Notes: a model not told the origin generated them from the letters alone. DNA of 50,239 nucleotides from Prevotella sp. (GCA_022775985.1 JALFIM010000079.1:1-50239), one strand, 5' to 3'. Shown: positions 35,280 to 44,189, counted from the first letter of the stretch. Numbers and translations are program-made.

Positions 35280-36017
35280 TCATGCGAAACCTTGTCTCTT
35301 CAGTGCCTCTGCAAGTGTCACTGACATGGCCTCGTTGTCCTTCTTGGTGTATCGGCAGTCGGTGAACACCTGTGCGAGGGTCTGCTTGTTGTTGATGCGT
35401 ACGAACTCCTTGTTCTCTGGCAACTCCTCCTTGTCGTGGTAGAACCTGTCTATGCTTTCGGGAGTATAGTCGGTGTATGTCTCGCTGTGCATGACGGCAT
35501 CGAGCGGCAGACGGTCGGTGAGGGGCGGCTGCTCGTCAGGCCATCCGAGCGTTATCGTGGCTACCGGCATCACGAGGCGTGGCAGCTTCAGTACGTCTAT
35601 GATGGTCTGTGGCATATATACGGTGGTGCCGAGGAAGCAGCATCCGAGCCCCTCTTCCTCCGCGAGGTTGCAGAATGTCTGGCAGAACAGCAGCGCGTCG
35701 GTAGCGGCGTTCTGGTACGACAGCAGGTTGTCGTAGCCCGGTGTGGCCATGCGGTTGTCCGCCCACGCGGTGGTGCGCCTGGTGTCGGCGCAGAATGTGA
35801 GCACGACAGGGGCTTGCGTCACCATCGGCTGGTTGAAGTGTGCGGGGGCGAGACGGCGTTTCATCTCTTCATCGCGCGTCACGACCACGCTGTATAGTTG
35901 CAGGTTACCCATCGTCTGGGTGCGCATGGCCTCGGAGAGCAGACGCTCAAGCAGTGCTTGCTCCACCTCACGTGTGGCGTATTTGCGTATAGAACGGCGT
36001 GTGTTGATTGATTTCAT
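35280..36017 (-). CDS. Nitroreductase-family flavoprotein
   Basis: A 245-residue FMN-dependent oxidoreductase of the NADPH-dependent nitroreductase/NfsA-like type. The N-terminal RRSIRKY provides the usual Arg-Arg-Ser FMN contacts; later features are AMRTQTMGNLQLYSVVV, the helix NAATDALLFCQTFCNLAEEEGLGCCFLGT, and the end of the fold VMPVATITLGWPDEQP. The natural substrate is unknown. A good minus-strand promoter lies just upstream, making it the first gene of the run leading to hisB. In-frame start at 36017 is well placed relative to that promoter. Confidence 0.9.
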   Translation of the reverse strand: MKSINTRRSIRKYATREVEQALLERLLSEAMRTQTMGNLQLYSVVVTRDEEMKRRLAPAHFNQPMVTQAPVVLTFCADTRRTTAWADNRMATPGYDNLLSYQNAATDALLFCQTFCNLAEEEGLGCCFLGTTVYMPQTIIDVLKLPRLVMPVATITLGWPDEQPPLTDRLPLDAVMHSETYTDYTPESIDRFYHDKEELPENKEFVRINNKQTLAQVFTDCRYTKKDNEAMSVTLAEALKRQGFA

Positions 36018-36045
36018 GCTTTTATGTTTTGTCGTAATTGTCGGC

Positions 36046-36077
36046 TAAAGTTACGCTTTTTCCACGACATGGCCAAA
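36046..36077 (-). promoter_or_regulatory. Promoter of the nitroreductase-hisB run
   Basis: On the minus strand TTTG (36074-36077) and TAACTTTA (36046-36053) are 20 bp apart, one base from the -7 consensus. It lies about 28 bp before the nitroreductase start. Confidence 0.6.
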
Positions 36078-36257
36078 TGTCGCGGAGCGTTTTGTTGGCG
36101 TATGATAGCAGTAGCTAAACTGATTTCTCCTGAATCGTAGGTTTTGGCGCAATGGGCACCTGTTCTTGTATTTTTAGCTTTTGCACGTCTACGCTTGGAG
36201 TCGCAAGAAATAATGTGACCTTTTCGTGATGGTGTGGCTTGGCAGCTCCGCTTTTTG

Positions 36258-37097
36258 TCAGTTTGGATAAGCCGCGAATCTGCTCATATTGCCGAAGAGT
36301 GAAGGCTCTTTTTGAGAGTGGATTCTCACTCTGCCTTCTGCTAATTCGCAATACTCCTTGCTTATGTCAATGCCTATATACTCCCTTCTTGAGTCCATTG
36401 CGGCCACACACGTGGTTCCGCTGCCGCACATGGGGTCTAATACTATGTCGCCTTCGTTGGTCCAGCTCTTTATGTGGTCCAACGCAAGTTCATAGGGAAA
36501 TGGTGCTGGGTGCTTCTTGGCTTCTTGGTCTACGGCCTTCTTGCCTACTACATATTCCCAGATGTTGCCTTTTATCTTCTCCGCTTTTACGGGGTTTGCC
36601 AACTTCGTCCGGCATTGCTCGCCCTTTGAGTAGTTCTTGTAAGTGGTGCCTTTCAGTTCGAGTCCGGCATGAATACATGGCACCATGATGGGATTGTGGG
36701 TGACTACGGCGCCTTTGGAGAACACGAACATGTATTCAAAGACATTTGTGTATCTCTTCCTGTATATCTGTGGTACGGGGTTTGTATTCTGGAATATCAT
36801 GGTGTCGTGCAGCCTAAAACCTTTTTCTACAAAGGTTAGTGCTTGCTTGAAACTGGTGCAGGTCTCACTGCCGTTGATGGTGGCATCGGACACTACCCAG
36901 ACGACGATACCTTCTTCTTTGACTATTCTGTATAGTTCTGTGATTATATCCTCAAATGGAAAGGTGTAGCCCTTGTATGTCCTTAAATTGTCGTATGGTG
37001 GTGAGGTGACGACAAGATTTATAGAGTTGTCGGGAAATTGCCTCATCACGTCCATGCAAATGCCATTGATTATCTTATTTAAGTAGTTTTCTATCAT
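36258..37097 (-). CDS. DNA methyltransferase of the HindIII-like R-M system
   Basis: A 279-residue adenine-N6 methyltransferase expected to protect AAGCTT sites from the upstream endonuclease. It is of beta-class order: catalytic TSPPYDN near the N-terminus (Ser32-Tyr35) and SAM-binding DPMCGSGT at 221-228, with HPAPFPYELALDHI just before. Its start overlaps the endonuclease stop (ATGA at 37094-37097). AT-rich relative to the flanking core genes. A further small reading frame overlapping its 3' end is not credible. The pairing with a HindIII-type nuclease supports an N6-adenine role, although SPPY alone would also allow N4-cytosine. Confidence 0.88.
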   Translation of the reverse strand: MIENYLNKIINGICMDVMRQFPDNSINLVVTSPPYDNLRTYKGYTFPFEDIITELYRIVKEEGIVVWVVSDATINGSETCTSFKQALTFVEKGFRLHDTMIFQNTNPVPQIYRKRYTNVFEYMFVFSKGAVVTHNPIMVPCIHAGLELKGTTYKNYSKGEQCRTKLANPVKAEKIKGNIWEYVVGKKAVDQEAKKHPAPFPYELALDHIKSWTNEGDIVLDPMCGSGTTCVAAMDSRREYIGIDISKEYCELAEGRVRIHSQKEPSLFGNMSRFAAYPN

Positions 37098-37969
37098 TTT
37101 CTTATTTGCTCGATAAACTGTTTGATGGTAGTGATTTTCTTATCCAGCTTCATGCTTTTCAGAAGTTCGTTGATGGCATCCTCTCTGTTCAGTTGCCTTA
37201 CTCTGTCTATCTCGTCCTCATAATAGCTTATCTCGGTACGGCCGCGTTTGACGAGCATCTTCTTGATGTTGTCAAAGTAGCTGGCGAACTTGCTTTGTGG
37301 CATGTTTATGATATCTGCGATATGCTCGTTTTGCAGTGGCAGGAAATTAGCCTTGGCATTTCCGACAGTAGTGGCGTTTGCGATGACGGCACTTTGGTTG
37401 AACAGCTCTCCGAGATTTGTTGACGCGTCCTCTTTTACGTCCTCCTTCAGGAGAATGTAAAGATATTCCCAACTGAATAGGGATATGTTGTTGTCTAATG
37501 CGTCTTTGTATATTTGGCTGTTGCTCTTAGGGTATTGGTAGTAAGGACAGGCTAAGACAGAGTAGTCACAGTCTCCTCTCCAGTGAGCCATGGATGCTAC
37601 CTTGAAGTCTTTTGCGTTCTTGTCTGTTCTGCTTAGTCTGAAAACTTTGGCATCACCCACTAAACTATAACTGTGATAGTGGCTTTGTGCCACGATGTCA
37701 GCACAGTCGGCTCTTTGCGTTAATACATACACTTCCAGGTTCATTTCTTTAAGAGCCTTGGCAAAGAGGATGTCAGATGCCTTGGTGTACAGTTCCTCCT
37801 CAGTAGAGTCGTGTCCTATATCCTCTGGGATAGTGCCGATTTCTACAATCAGTTCCAGTATATCAGCTTTTTTAAGGCCGAATATGATATTTTGTAGTTT
37901 GCTGCTGGCTTGTTGGAAGTCTAAGCCGGTGCAACTGTTTATTTCTGTTCTTAATTCTGCAAAATCCAT
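37094..37969 (-). CDS. Type II restriction endonuclease, HindIII family
   Basis: A 291-residue nuclease very similar, from memory, to HindIII across most of its length: EIGTIPEDIGHDSTEEELYTKA, LVGDAKVFRLSRTDKNAKDF, DCDYSVLACPYYQYP, and DNNISLFSWEYLYILL. Active-site residues Asp106 and Lys108 lie in the GDAK motif, matching the HindIII Asp-x-Lys pair. It should cut A^AGCTT. The gene lies directly before its methyltransferase and beside a tRNA cluster. AT-rich, consistent with transfer. A TAATTTTG box on the minus strand (37993-38000) lies about 24 bp upstream. High confidence in family, with site specificity inferred from the family. Confidence 0.9.
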   Translation of the reverse strand: MDFAELRTEINSCTGLDFQQASSKLQNIIFGLKKADILELIVEIGTIPEDIGHDSTEEELYTKASDILFAKALKEMNLEVYVLTQRADCADIVAQSHYHSYSLVGDAKVFRLSRTDKNAKDFKVASMAHWRGDCDYSVLACPYYQYPKSNSQIYKDALDNNISLFSWEYLYILLKEDVKEDASTNLGELFNQSAVIANATTVGNAKANFLPLQNEHIADIINMPQSKFASYFDNIKKMLVKRGRTEISYYEDEIDRVRQLNREDAINELLKSMKLDKKITTIKQFIEQIRK

Positions 37970-37992
37970 GTTTCAGTATAATGAACCAACTA

Positions 37993-38000
37993 CAAAATTA
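37993..38000 (-). promoter_or_regulatory. Possible -7 box of the HindIII-like operon
   Basis: TAATTTTG on the minus strand, about 24 bp before the endonuclease start. No TTTG lies at the proper distance, so this is a partial match. Confidence 0.4.
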
Positions 38001-38131
38001 CAAATAAAACATTGAAACGATGTCCTTTCCAGTCTGGATTTATAGTTATTTATGATTGCGGGGCTCGGCTTGCTTATGCGTCATGTCCTAAATTTCATTT
38101 TAAGATATTCTGTGGATGGCGCATAACGCAA

Positions 38132-38163
38132 AAAGGCATACATCTGCTGGAGTGTATGCCTTT
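38132..38163 (-). terminator. Terminator of the Glu-Glu-Ser tRNA operon
   Basis: Arms 38132-38142 and 38153-38163 are perfectly complementary over 11 bp, followed on the minus strand by TTTTTGCG. It lies just past the last tRNA gene of the minus-strand cluster. Confidence 0.8.
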
Positions 38164-38168
38164 GTGTG

Positions 38169-38240
38169 TAGTGGATAGGGGAATCGAACCCCTATGCCAA
38201 GATTGAGAATCTTGTATCCTAACCATTAGATGAATCCACC
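38169..38240 (-). tRNA. tRNA-Glu(CTC), copy 1
   Basis: A 72-nt cloverleaf on the minus strand. The acceptor stem GGTGGAT pairs with ATCCACT (first pair G-T), the anticodon loop TTCTCAA gives anticodon CTC (Glu, GAG codon), and the T arm is AGGGG TTCGATT CCCCT. CCA is not encoded. Identical by eye to the next copy. Confidence 0.92.
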
Positions 38241-38292
38241 ATCATGTGTCCCTCAAAAATAAAGCCCCGCAGAAGTCGCGCTGTGAGGCTTG

Positions 38293-38364
38293 TAGTGGAT
38301 AGGGGAATCGAACCCCTATGCCAAGATTGAGAATCTTGTATCCTAACCATTAGATGAATCCACC
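38293..38364 (-). tRNA. tRNA-Glu(CTC), copy 2
   Basis: A second 72-nt copy with the same sequence and anticodon as the first, 52 bp away, in the same minus-strand transcript. CCA is not encoded. Confidence 0.92.
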
Positions 38365-38379
38365 ATCACAAGTCAAGAG

Positions 38380-38466
38380 CGGAAGCTGGGGGATTCGAAC
38401 CCCCGGTACGGTTACCCGTACGGCAGTTTAGCAAACTACTGGTTTCAGCCACTCACCCAAACTTCC
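38380..38466 (-). tRNA. tRNA-Ser(GCT)
   Basis: An 87-nt tRNA with a long variable arm. The anticodon loop TTGCTAA gives GCT (Ser, AGC/AGU codons); acceptor GGAAGTT pairs with AGCTTCC (one G-T), discriminator G. First gene of the tRNA operon; CCA not encoded. Confidence 0.92.
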
Positions 38467-38520
38467 TTTAAGGATGTCCGATAAATTACCGAAGCACTGC
38501 ATAACTCTTGAATGCGGGTG

Positions 38521-38552
38521 CAAAGGTAGCCTTTTTTTGTTTATCAACCAAA
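38521..38552 (-). promoter_or_regulatory. Promoter of the Ser-Glu-Glu tRNA operon
   Basis: On the minus strand TTTG (38549-38552) and TACCTTTG (38521-38528) are 20 bp apart, a full consensus match, about 54 bp before tRNA-Ser. Confidence 0.75.
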
Positions 38553-38680
38553 TTTTTGATGCACTTTTTTTGAAAAACTTTTATCTGTTGGCATGTCGGG
38601 TATGTACACATTATATATTATTATAGGCGGACGTAAATACGGGTATGTTTTCAAGCGTTGAGGCTTCGCTGCCGGATGGA

Positions 38681-38768
38681 TTTGCAAAACGGCCCATTTC
38701 GCACTGCGAAACGGCCCGTTTTGGAGTGTGAAATGGGCTGAATCGCAGTGTAAAATGGGCCGTTTTGC
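38681..38768. repeat. Array of four 22-bp near-palindromic units (copy 2)
   Basis: Units start at 38681, 38703, 38725 and 38747, with the same period and core (AAA, GGSCC centre, TTT side) as the array at 12697-12784. Units are not identical, so it is an old or drifting family. Confidence 0.85.
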
Positions 38769-38926
38769 AACGTATTGGTGCCCAGTGTGTTGCATGGTTG
38801 CATTCCAATGCTGTGGGCATCGTGGCTGTCGCCATAGAGTGAGCTCGCCATGCTGATGTGTGGAGTGGTGGTGAGGTGCGCGGCATGGGCTGTAAGCCGT
38901 GCGGAGTGGGGTGTGGTGATGTGCCG

Positions 38927-39526
38927 TCAGATGGAGCGTCCCTTCACCACGAAGCTCCCGTCTTTGGGCAGCAGTCTGCCCGACAGGGTGATGCGGTGGG
39001 AGTTGAAGTTGGGCATTATCGTCACTTGTGCCTTGTCGGAGCCCTTGTACAGCGTGATTTGCAGACTCGATGATATGGCCACTCCCATGACGGTGAGCTT
39101 GATGAAGGTGATGTCGCCCTTCTTGGTGTTGCTCACGGAGTATTCCGTCACGGTGCCGTCGAGCGTCACACCGCCCATGCCGTTAGGCCCGGCTACGGGC
39201 ACGTTGAACGCCACCTGTACCGTGGCGTTGCGCTTGTCTACCTGCACGAAGTTGGTGGATGACGACACGTATGCCCTCTGTCCGTACTTGAATATCACCT
39301 GGTCGGCCTCAAGCGTGAACGCGGTGTCGTTGACTGCCTCCATGGCCTGTGCCCACTGCATGCTGTCTATGCGCTGCTGAAGGGCCTTGCGCTCCTGTCG
39401 TGAGAGCTTCTTCTGTACGTAGGTGCTGTCGTCGCGCCCTGTCACGTCGTAGTAGTCCTGTGCGTATGCCTTGCTGAAGCCAAATGTGGCGAGCAGCAGC
39501 GTGAGTGCTGTGATTATCTGTTTCAT
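38927..39526 (-). CDS. DUF4251 family exported protein
   Basis: A 199-residue protein with a signal peptide (MKQIITALTLLLATFGFSKA). An N-terminal basic coiled stretch (LSRQERKALQQRIDSMQWAQ) leads into a beta-rich DUF4251 domain at about 65-199 (FTLEADQVIFKYGQRAYVSSSTNF, then FVQVDKRNATVQVAFNVP). The family is confined mainly to Bacteroidota and its function is unknown; the location is probably periplasm or envelope. Stands alone between the repeat array and the divergent MATE gene. Confidence 0.8.
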   Translation of the reverse strand: MKQIITALTLLLATFGFSKAYAQDYYDVTGRDDSTYVQKKLSRQERKALQQRIDSMQWAQAMEAVNDTAFTLEADQVIFKYGQRAYVSSSTNFVQVDKRNATVQVAFNVPVAGPNGMGGVTLDGTVTEYSVSNTKKGDITFIKLTVMGVAISSSLQITLYKGSDKAQVTIMPNFNSHRITLSGRLLPKDGSFVVKGRSI

Positions 39527-39712
39527 ATCCTTGTCTCGTTCTGTCGTATCGTTATATTATATAGGTATAATAGCAAAAACCATGCATTATTGCATCGGCG
39601 AAAGTTAAATTCTGCTTATTTTGTCGTGTAGCGTGGCTTGCCGTGCAGACGTGTCATGTGGCAGGGGCGCATTATCTTGGCTGTGCAGTGAATGCGGTAT
39701 GCGAAAAATCAG

Positions 39713-39720
39713 TAACTTTG
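39713..39720 (+). promoter_or_regulatory. -7 box of the MATE gene promoter
   Basis: TAACTTTG about 26 bp before the MATE start codon. No clear TTTG lies at the matching upstream distance. Confidence 0.55.
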
Positions 39721-39746
39721 CAGTGGCAAAACAGGAAAACGCAAAG

Positions 39747-41084
39747 ATGAGAAAAGTAAGGGATAACTATCGGTTTCTCACTGCGGCGCCCGTCCATCAC
39801 GTGATACTCACCATGGCATTGCCTACGATAGTGAGCATGCTCGTGACGAGTATATACAATATGGCGGACACGTATTTCGTGGGAAAAATCAACACTCAGT
39901 GTACGGCGGCCGTGGGAGTGTCATTCTCCGTGATGGCGATGATACAGGCCATAGGCTTCTTCTTCGGTCATGGCTCAGGCAACTACATCTCGCGCAAGCT
40001 CGGCGCGAGGCTGCACGACGATGCAGCACGCATGGCGGCCACGGGCTTCTTCTACAGTTTCGGTTTCGGTGTGGTGCTGGCAGTGGCCGGCCACCTGTTT
40101 CTCACCGACTTGGCAGAGGCCCTCGGCTCCACACCCACCATACTGCCTTATACGGAGACGTACCTCGGCATAGTGCTGCTTGGTGCTCCGTTCATGACGG
40201 CCTCGTTCACCATGAACAACCAGATGCGCTTCCAGGGCAACGCCCTCTTTGCCATGGTGGGCATAGTGTCGGGCGCGGTGCTCAACGTGTTTCTTGCGCC
40301 GCTGCTCATATTCTGGCTGCACATGGGCATAGCAGGTGCGGCCACCGCCACGCTCATATCGCAGGTGTGCAGCTTCTGCATACTGTTTGCCATGACGCGC
40401 CGCGGCCGCAACATACACATACGCGCGTGCAACTTCTCGCCGTCGCCGCGCCTCATGCGCGAGATAGTGGCCGGCGGCACGCCGTCGGTCATGCGGCAGG
40501 GCCTTGGCAGCGTGGCCACCATAGTGCTCAACGTGGCGGCCGGGGCGTTCGGCGACGCGGCTATCGCCGCCATGTCGATAGTGGGGCGGAGCACCTATTT
40601 CGTGTATTCGGCCATAATAGGACTGGGACAGGGCTTCCAACCGCTGTGCGGATTCTGCTATGGCGCACGCCTGTACGACAGGGTGAGGGAGGGGTATATG
40701 TATTGCGTGAAGCTCGGTACGGCGTTTCTGTCGGCGGTGGCCATTGTGGGCTATGTGTTCGCCGGGAGCATAGTGGAGGAGTTCAGGCATGATGCCGATG
40801 TGGTGGCCGTAGGCACTCCCGCGCTGCGCTGGCAGTTGCTCACGTTTCCGCTTATCGCCACTGTCATTTGCAGTAACATGCTGTTGCAGACCATCCGCAA
40901 GCCCATACGTGCCAATCTGCTCGCTGCCTCGCGCAGCGGACTGTTCTTCATACCGCTCGTCATAACCTTGCCTCAGTGGCTTGGGCTCTTCGGCTTGGAG
41001 ATATGCCAGGCCGTGGCAGACGTGTGCGCGTTCGCCGTCACGCTGCCCGTGACGTGGAGCGCGTTCCGTGATATGAGGGCGTGA
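39747..41084 (+). CDS. MATE family efflux transporter
   Basis: A 445-residue inner-membrane cation-coupled multidrug/organic-cation exporter with about 12 hydrophobic segments. Typical features are MALPTIVSMLVTSIYNMADTYFVG at the first segment, TAAVGVSFSVMAMIQAIGFFFGHG, and the second-half repeat with GLGSVATIVLNVAAGAFG and GLGQGFQPLCGFCYGA. The start at 39747 (MRKVRDNYRF) lies just after the -7 box; longer openings begin before the promoter. Substrate unknown. A strong terminator follows. Confidence 0.92.
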   Translation: MRKVRDNYRFLTAAPVHHVILTMALPTIVSMLVTSIYNMADTYFVGKINTQCTAAVGVSFSVMAMIQAIGFFFGHGSGNYISRKLGARLHDDAARMAATGFFYSFGFGVVLAVAGHLFLTDLAEALGSTPTILPYTETYLGIVLLGAPFMTASFTMNNQMRFQGNALFAMVGIVSGAVLNVFLAPLLIFWLHMGIAGAATATLISQVCSFCILFAMTRRGRNIHIRACNFSPSPRLMREIVAGGTPSVMRQGLGSVATIVLNVAAGAFGDAAIAAMSIVGRSTYFVYSAIIGLGQGFQPLCGFCYGARLYDRVREGYMYCVKLGTAFLSAVAIVGYVFAGSIVEEFRHDADVVAVGTPALRWQLLTFPLIATVICSNMLLQTIRKPIRANLLAASRSGLFFIPLVITLPQWLGLFGLEICQAVADVCAFAVTLPVTWSAFRDMRA

Positions 41085-41132
41085 GGCACAGGCGGTGCCG
41101 CGACTGGCGTCGGACGGTATGGTGGATAAACT

Positions 41133-41183
41133 AAAACAGCCATTCCATGAGGTAGGCGTGCTGCCTCGTGGAATGGCTGTTTT
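41133..41183. terminator. 23-bp two-way hairpin terminator
   Basis: Arms 41133-41155 and 41161-41183 pair over 23 positions with two G-T pairs and a 5-nt loop, with A and T runs at the ends, between converging MATE and prfC genes. Confidence 0.85.
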
Positions 41184-41246
41184 CTGTATGTCTCTGCGGC
41201 GTGTCGCGGCCTGGTGGAGCGTTTGGCTTGCGGCTGATGGTGCGTG

Positions 41247-42815
41247 TCAGAACTCGCTCGTAAAGTGGAACTTGATGTGCTTGAAGTCCTGCTGCGCCAT
41301 GCTGAGCACGTAGCCGGAGTCGGCGAGGAATACGTCGCGCCCGTCTATGTCCTTGGCCATGTACTGGTACTTGCGCTTCTTGAAGGCATCAAGCTCCGCC
41401 TCGTCGTCGCTCTCTATCCAGCATGCCTTGTAGAGGTGTACGGGCTCCCAGCGGCACTTGGCGTTGTACTCGTTCTCAAGGCGGTACTGTATGACCTCAA
41501 ACTGCAACTGTCCCACGGTGCCTATCACCTTGCGGCCGTTGAACTGGTTGACGAACATCTGTGCTACGCCCTCATCCATGAGCTGGCTGATGCCCTTCTC
41601 AAGCTGCTTCGACTTCATTGGGTCGTCGTTCTCTATGTACTTGAACATCTCGGGCGAGAACGATGGCAGGCCGCGGAAGTGCAGTTGCTCGCCGTCGGTC
41701 AGCGTGTCGCCTATCTTGAATATGCCGTTGTCGGGCAGACCTACTATGTCGCCGGGATAGGCTTCCTCTATGGTGCTCTTGCGCTGCGCCATGAACTGCG
41801 TGGGCGAAGAGAACCGCACGGTCTTGCCGAGACGCACGTGCAGGTATGGATGGTTGCGCTCGAACTTGCCGCTGCACACCTTGCAGAAGGCTATGCAGGA
41901 GCGGTGGTTGGGGTCGATGTTGGCCGTTATCTTGAATATGAAGCCCGTGAACTTGGGCTCCTCTGGTGTCACGGTGCGCTCCTCGGCCTGTGTGGGGCGT
42001 GGCGACGGGGCTATCTTCACGAAGCAGTTGAGCAGTTCCTGCACTCCGAAGTTGTTGAGGGCCGAGCCGAAGAACACGGGAGCCACTTCGGCTGCGCGGT
42101 ACGACTCTATGTCGAAGTCGGGGTACACGCCGTCGATGAGCTCTATGTCGTCGCGCAGCTGCTGCGCGTCCTGCTCGCCGATGTGCTGCTCCAGTTCGCT
42201 GCTCTTGATGTCTACCTCCACCTTCTCGGTGACGCGCTGCTTGTCGGGCTTGAACAGGTCGAGCTTGTTCTCGTATATGTTGTACACGCCCTTGAACTTG
42301 GCACCTATGTTTATAGGCCACGACAGGGGGCGGACGCTGATTTTAAGCTCTTCCTCAAGCTCATCGAGCAGGTCGAAGGGGTCGCGTCCCTCGCGGTCCA
42401 TCTTGTTGATGAAGATTATCACCGGGGTGTTGCGCATGCGGCACACCTCCATGAGTTTGCGTGTCTGCGCCTCCACACCCTTGGCACCGTCTACCACTAT
42501 TATGGCGGAGTCTACGGCGGTGAGGGTGCGGTATGTGTCCTCGGCGAAGTCCTGGTGGCCTGGAGTGTCGAGGATGTTGACTTTGTAGCCCTCGTAGTCG
42601 AACTCCATGACGGAGGTAGACACGGATATACCGCGCTGCTTCTCTATGTCCATCCAGTCGGATGTCGCTGATTTCTTAATCTTGTTGTTCTTGACAGCTC
42701 CTGCCACCTGTATCTGTCCTCCGAACAGAAGGAACTTCTCCGTGAGGGTGGTCTTTCCCGCGTCAGGGTGCGATATGATGGCGAAGGTGCGCCTTCTCTC
42801 TATCTCTGGATTCAT
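41247..42815 (-). CDS. prfC: Peptide chain release factor 3
   Basis: A GTPase that removes RF1/RF2 from the ribosome after termination. The 522-residue length is normal. GTPase motifs are clear: [12 protein letters not shown] (P-loop near residue 15), [11 protein letters not shown] (switch I), [11 protein letters not shown] (switch II) and NKMDREG (base recognition). The following beta-barrel and C-terminal domains match the RF3 layout, e.g. [17 protein letters not shown] near the end. The closest relative, elongation factor G, would be longer. Converges with the MATE gene; DUF4924 lies 102 bp upstream on the same strand. Confidence 0.95.
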   Translation of the reverse strand: MNPEIERRRTFAIISHPDAGKTTLTEKFLLFGGQIQVAGAVKNNKIKKSATSDWMDIEKQRGISVSTSVMEFDYEGYKVNILDTPGHQDFAEDTYRTLTAVDSAIIVVDGAKGVEAQTRKLMEVCRMRNTPVIIFINKMDREGRDPFDLLDELEEELKISVRPLSWPINIGAKFKGVYNIYENKLDLFKPDKQRVTEKVEVDIKSSELEQHIGEQDAQQLRDDIELIDGVYPDFDIESYRAAEVAPVFFGSALNNFGVQELLNCFVKIAPSPRPTQAEERTVTPEEPKFTGFIFKITANIDPNHRSCIAFCKVCSGKFERNHPYLHVRLGKTVRFSSPTQFMAQRKSTIEEAYPGDIVGLPDNGIFKIGDTLTDGEQLHFRGLPSFSPEMFKYIENDDPMKSKQLEKGISQLMDEGVAQMFVNQFNGRKVIGTVGQLQFEVIQYRLENEYNAKCRWEPVHLYKACWIESDDEAELDAFKKRKYQYMAKDIDGRDVFLADSGYVLSMAQQDFKHIKFHFTSEF

Positions 42816-42917
42816 CGTTTATAGATAATGTATGTCGTAATGTGTGTGTCGTGGCCGATGTCGTGGCCGGGTGTGAGGGGCGTTGCCGTGGCGTGAGGCC
42901 ATGGCGGTGGGCCGTGG

Positions 42918-43460
42918 TCAGTCGAACTCCAGACCCTCGGTGCGGTCTTTCAGGTAGTAGTCGCTGAGCATGCCTATAAATGTGGTTATCTCCTTCACGG
43001 CATGCTCTGTCTCGGGGCTTATTTCTTTCTTCTGAAGGCGGAGCATCATCGTGCCGTAGAGGGCGTTGAGGCATGTCTCTATCTCGCCGTACTCCTTGCC
43101 GCCCTTGCCGCGAAGCTCTACTATGAATGGCAGCACTTTGTAGTATTCGGCATTGTAAAAGGGGAAGTGCGGGCTCTGCAGGAGCCGTGCGTGGAGGTCG
43201 GTGAGGTCGTCTACGAGTATGGCGTTGATTTGAAGGTGGCCTTTCTCGCGCTTGCCTTCCTGGTTGATCATGCGTATGAGGTCGCCGTACCAGTCGGTCA
43301 TCTCCTCTTTCTGCTCGTCGGAGTAGTCGAAACGGCTGATGTAGTTGTTCTTGATTGCGGAGAGCGAGCATCCGTATGCCCTGATAAGGTCCTCTACTTG
43401 CCACATGTAGAGCAGGTATTCGGCTATGCTCTTCTTGCGTAATTCTTGTGCTATGAACAT
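42918..43460 (-). CDS. DUF4924 family protein
   Basis: A 180-residue soluble, mainly helical protein: MFIAQELRKKSIAEYLLYMW, then QVEDLIRAYGCSLSAI and YSDEQKEEMTDWYGDLIRMI. This matches the Bacteroidota DUF4924 family; function unknown. It lies between prfC and a LysE-type exporter on the minus strand, 57 bp after the latter. No signal peptide or membrane segment. Confidence 0.8.
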   Translation of the reverse strand: MFIAQELRKKSIAEYLLYMWQVEDLIRAYGCSLSAIKNNYISRFDYSDEQKEEMTDWYGDLIRMINQEGKREKGHLQINAILVDDLTDLHARLLQSPHFPFYNAEYYKVLPFIVELRGKGGKEYGEIETCLNALYGTMMLRLQKKEISPETEHAVKEITTFIGMLSDYYLKDRTEGLEFD

Positions 43461-43517
43461 TTGATAGTATTGTTATGTTTATCCTGTATGTCGTGAGATG
43501 TGTTGCCGCGAGGTGGG

Positions 43518-44189
43518 TCAGTAGGGCAGTTTGTAGAGGTTGAACACCATACCGAAGAACATGATGAGCGAGAATATTATCACCACGCAGCCCACCACGC
43601 GGTTGATGATGAGTATGCCGTTGTCGTCAAACTTGCCGCGCACCTTGTCTACAAGCCATGTCAGGCCAAACCACCACAGCAGAGCTCCGCCCACAACGCA
43701 TGCGTAGCCTACGGCCATCTCCAATGGACGGTCGGGCACGATGAACGCAAACTGCGCGAAGAGGAATATGAAGAGGAATATGATGAGGGGGTTGATAAAC
43801 GTGACGAGAAATGCCGTTATGCCGTTGTGTACCAGCGAACCCTTGCTCTGGCGGTTGCTTTTGTGTATCTTCTTGGTGGGGTCGGAGCGGTAGCAGTATA
43901 TGCCGAAAAGCAGAAGCAGCACACTTCCGCATATCTGTAGCATGAACCGGCTGCGCTCATTGTTGATGAAGTCCATGACGAAACTCATGCCGAAGCCTGT
44001 GACAAGGGCGTACAGGAGGTCGCTGACAGCGGCTCCCACTCCTGTTATGAAGCCATACCAGCGGCCCTTGTTGAGCGTGCGCTGTATGCAGAGCACTCCG
44101 ACAGGCCCCATCGGTGCAGATGCCATGATGCCTATAAGTATGCCTTTGAATATGAAGTCTAATATATCTATCTGAATTGGAAACTGCAT
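43518..44189 (-). CDS. LysE-family exporter
   Basis: A 223-residue inner-membrane protein with five or six hydrophobic segments, expected to export an amino acid or similar small molecule. The N-terminal segment ends in the family hallmark ASAPMGPVGVLCIQRTLNKGR, followed by GAAVSDLLYALVTGFG and a conserved FINPLIIFLFIFLFAQF. The start at 44189 (MQFPIQIDIL) was chosen because it gives the usual short LysE N-terminus; a longer opening at 44228 adds 13 residues that are not typical. Divergent from the glucokinase gene. Substrate unknown. Confidence 0.85.
   Translation of the reverse strand: MQFPIQIDILDFIFKGILIGIMASAPMGPVGVLCIQRTLNKGRWYGFITGVGAAVSDLLYALVTGFGMSFVMDFINNERSRFMLQICGSVLLLLFGIYCYRSDPTKKIHKSNRQSKGSLVHNGITAFLVTFINPLIIFLFIFLFAQFAFIVPDRPLEMAVGYACVVGGALLWWFGLTWLVDKVRGKFDDNGILIINRVVGCVVIIFSLIMFFGMVFNLYKLPY

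Larger units (their letters stand above)
38467..38926. other. Intergenic region with tRNA promoter and second repeat array
   Basis: About 460 bp without a credible gene. It contains the minus-strand tRNA promoter at 38521-38552, the four-unit 22-bp repeat array at 38681-38768, and GC-rich unassigned sequence up to the DUF4251 stop. Reading frames across the repeats are by-products of the repeat units. Confidence 0.6.

Noticed and set aside
36115..36351. 78-residue minus-strand frame past the HindIII-like methyltransferase
   Set aside because: It overlaps the 3' end of the methyltransferase in another frame, has no start signal, and its composition has no family features.
41244..42671. 475-residue plus-strand frame opposite prfC
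   Set aside because: Antisense shadow of a conserved gene with intact GTPase motifs; it has no domain features of its own.
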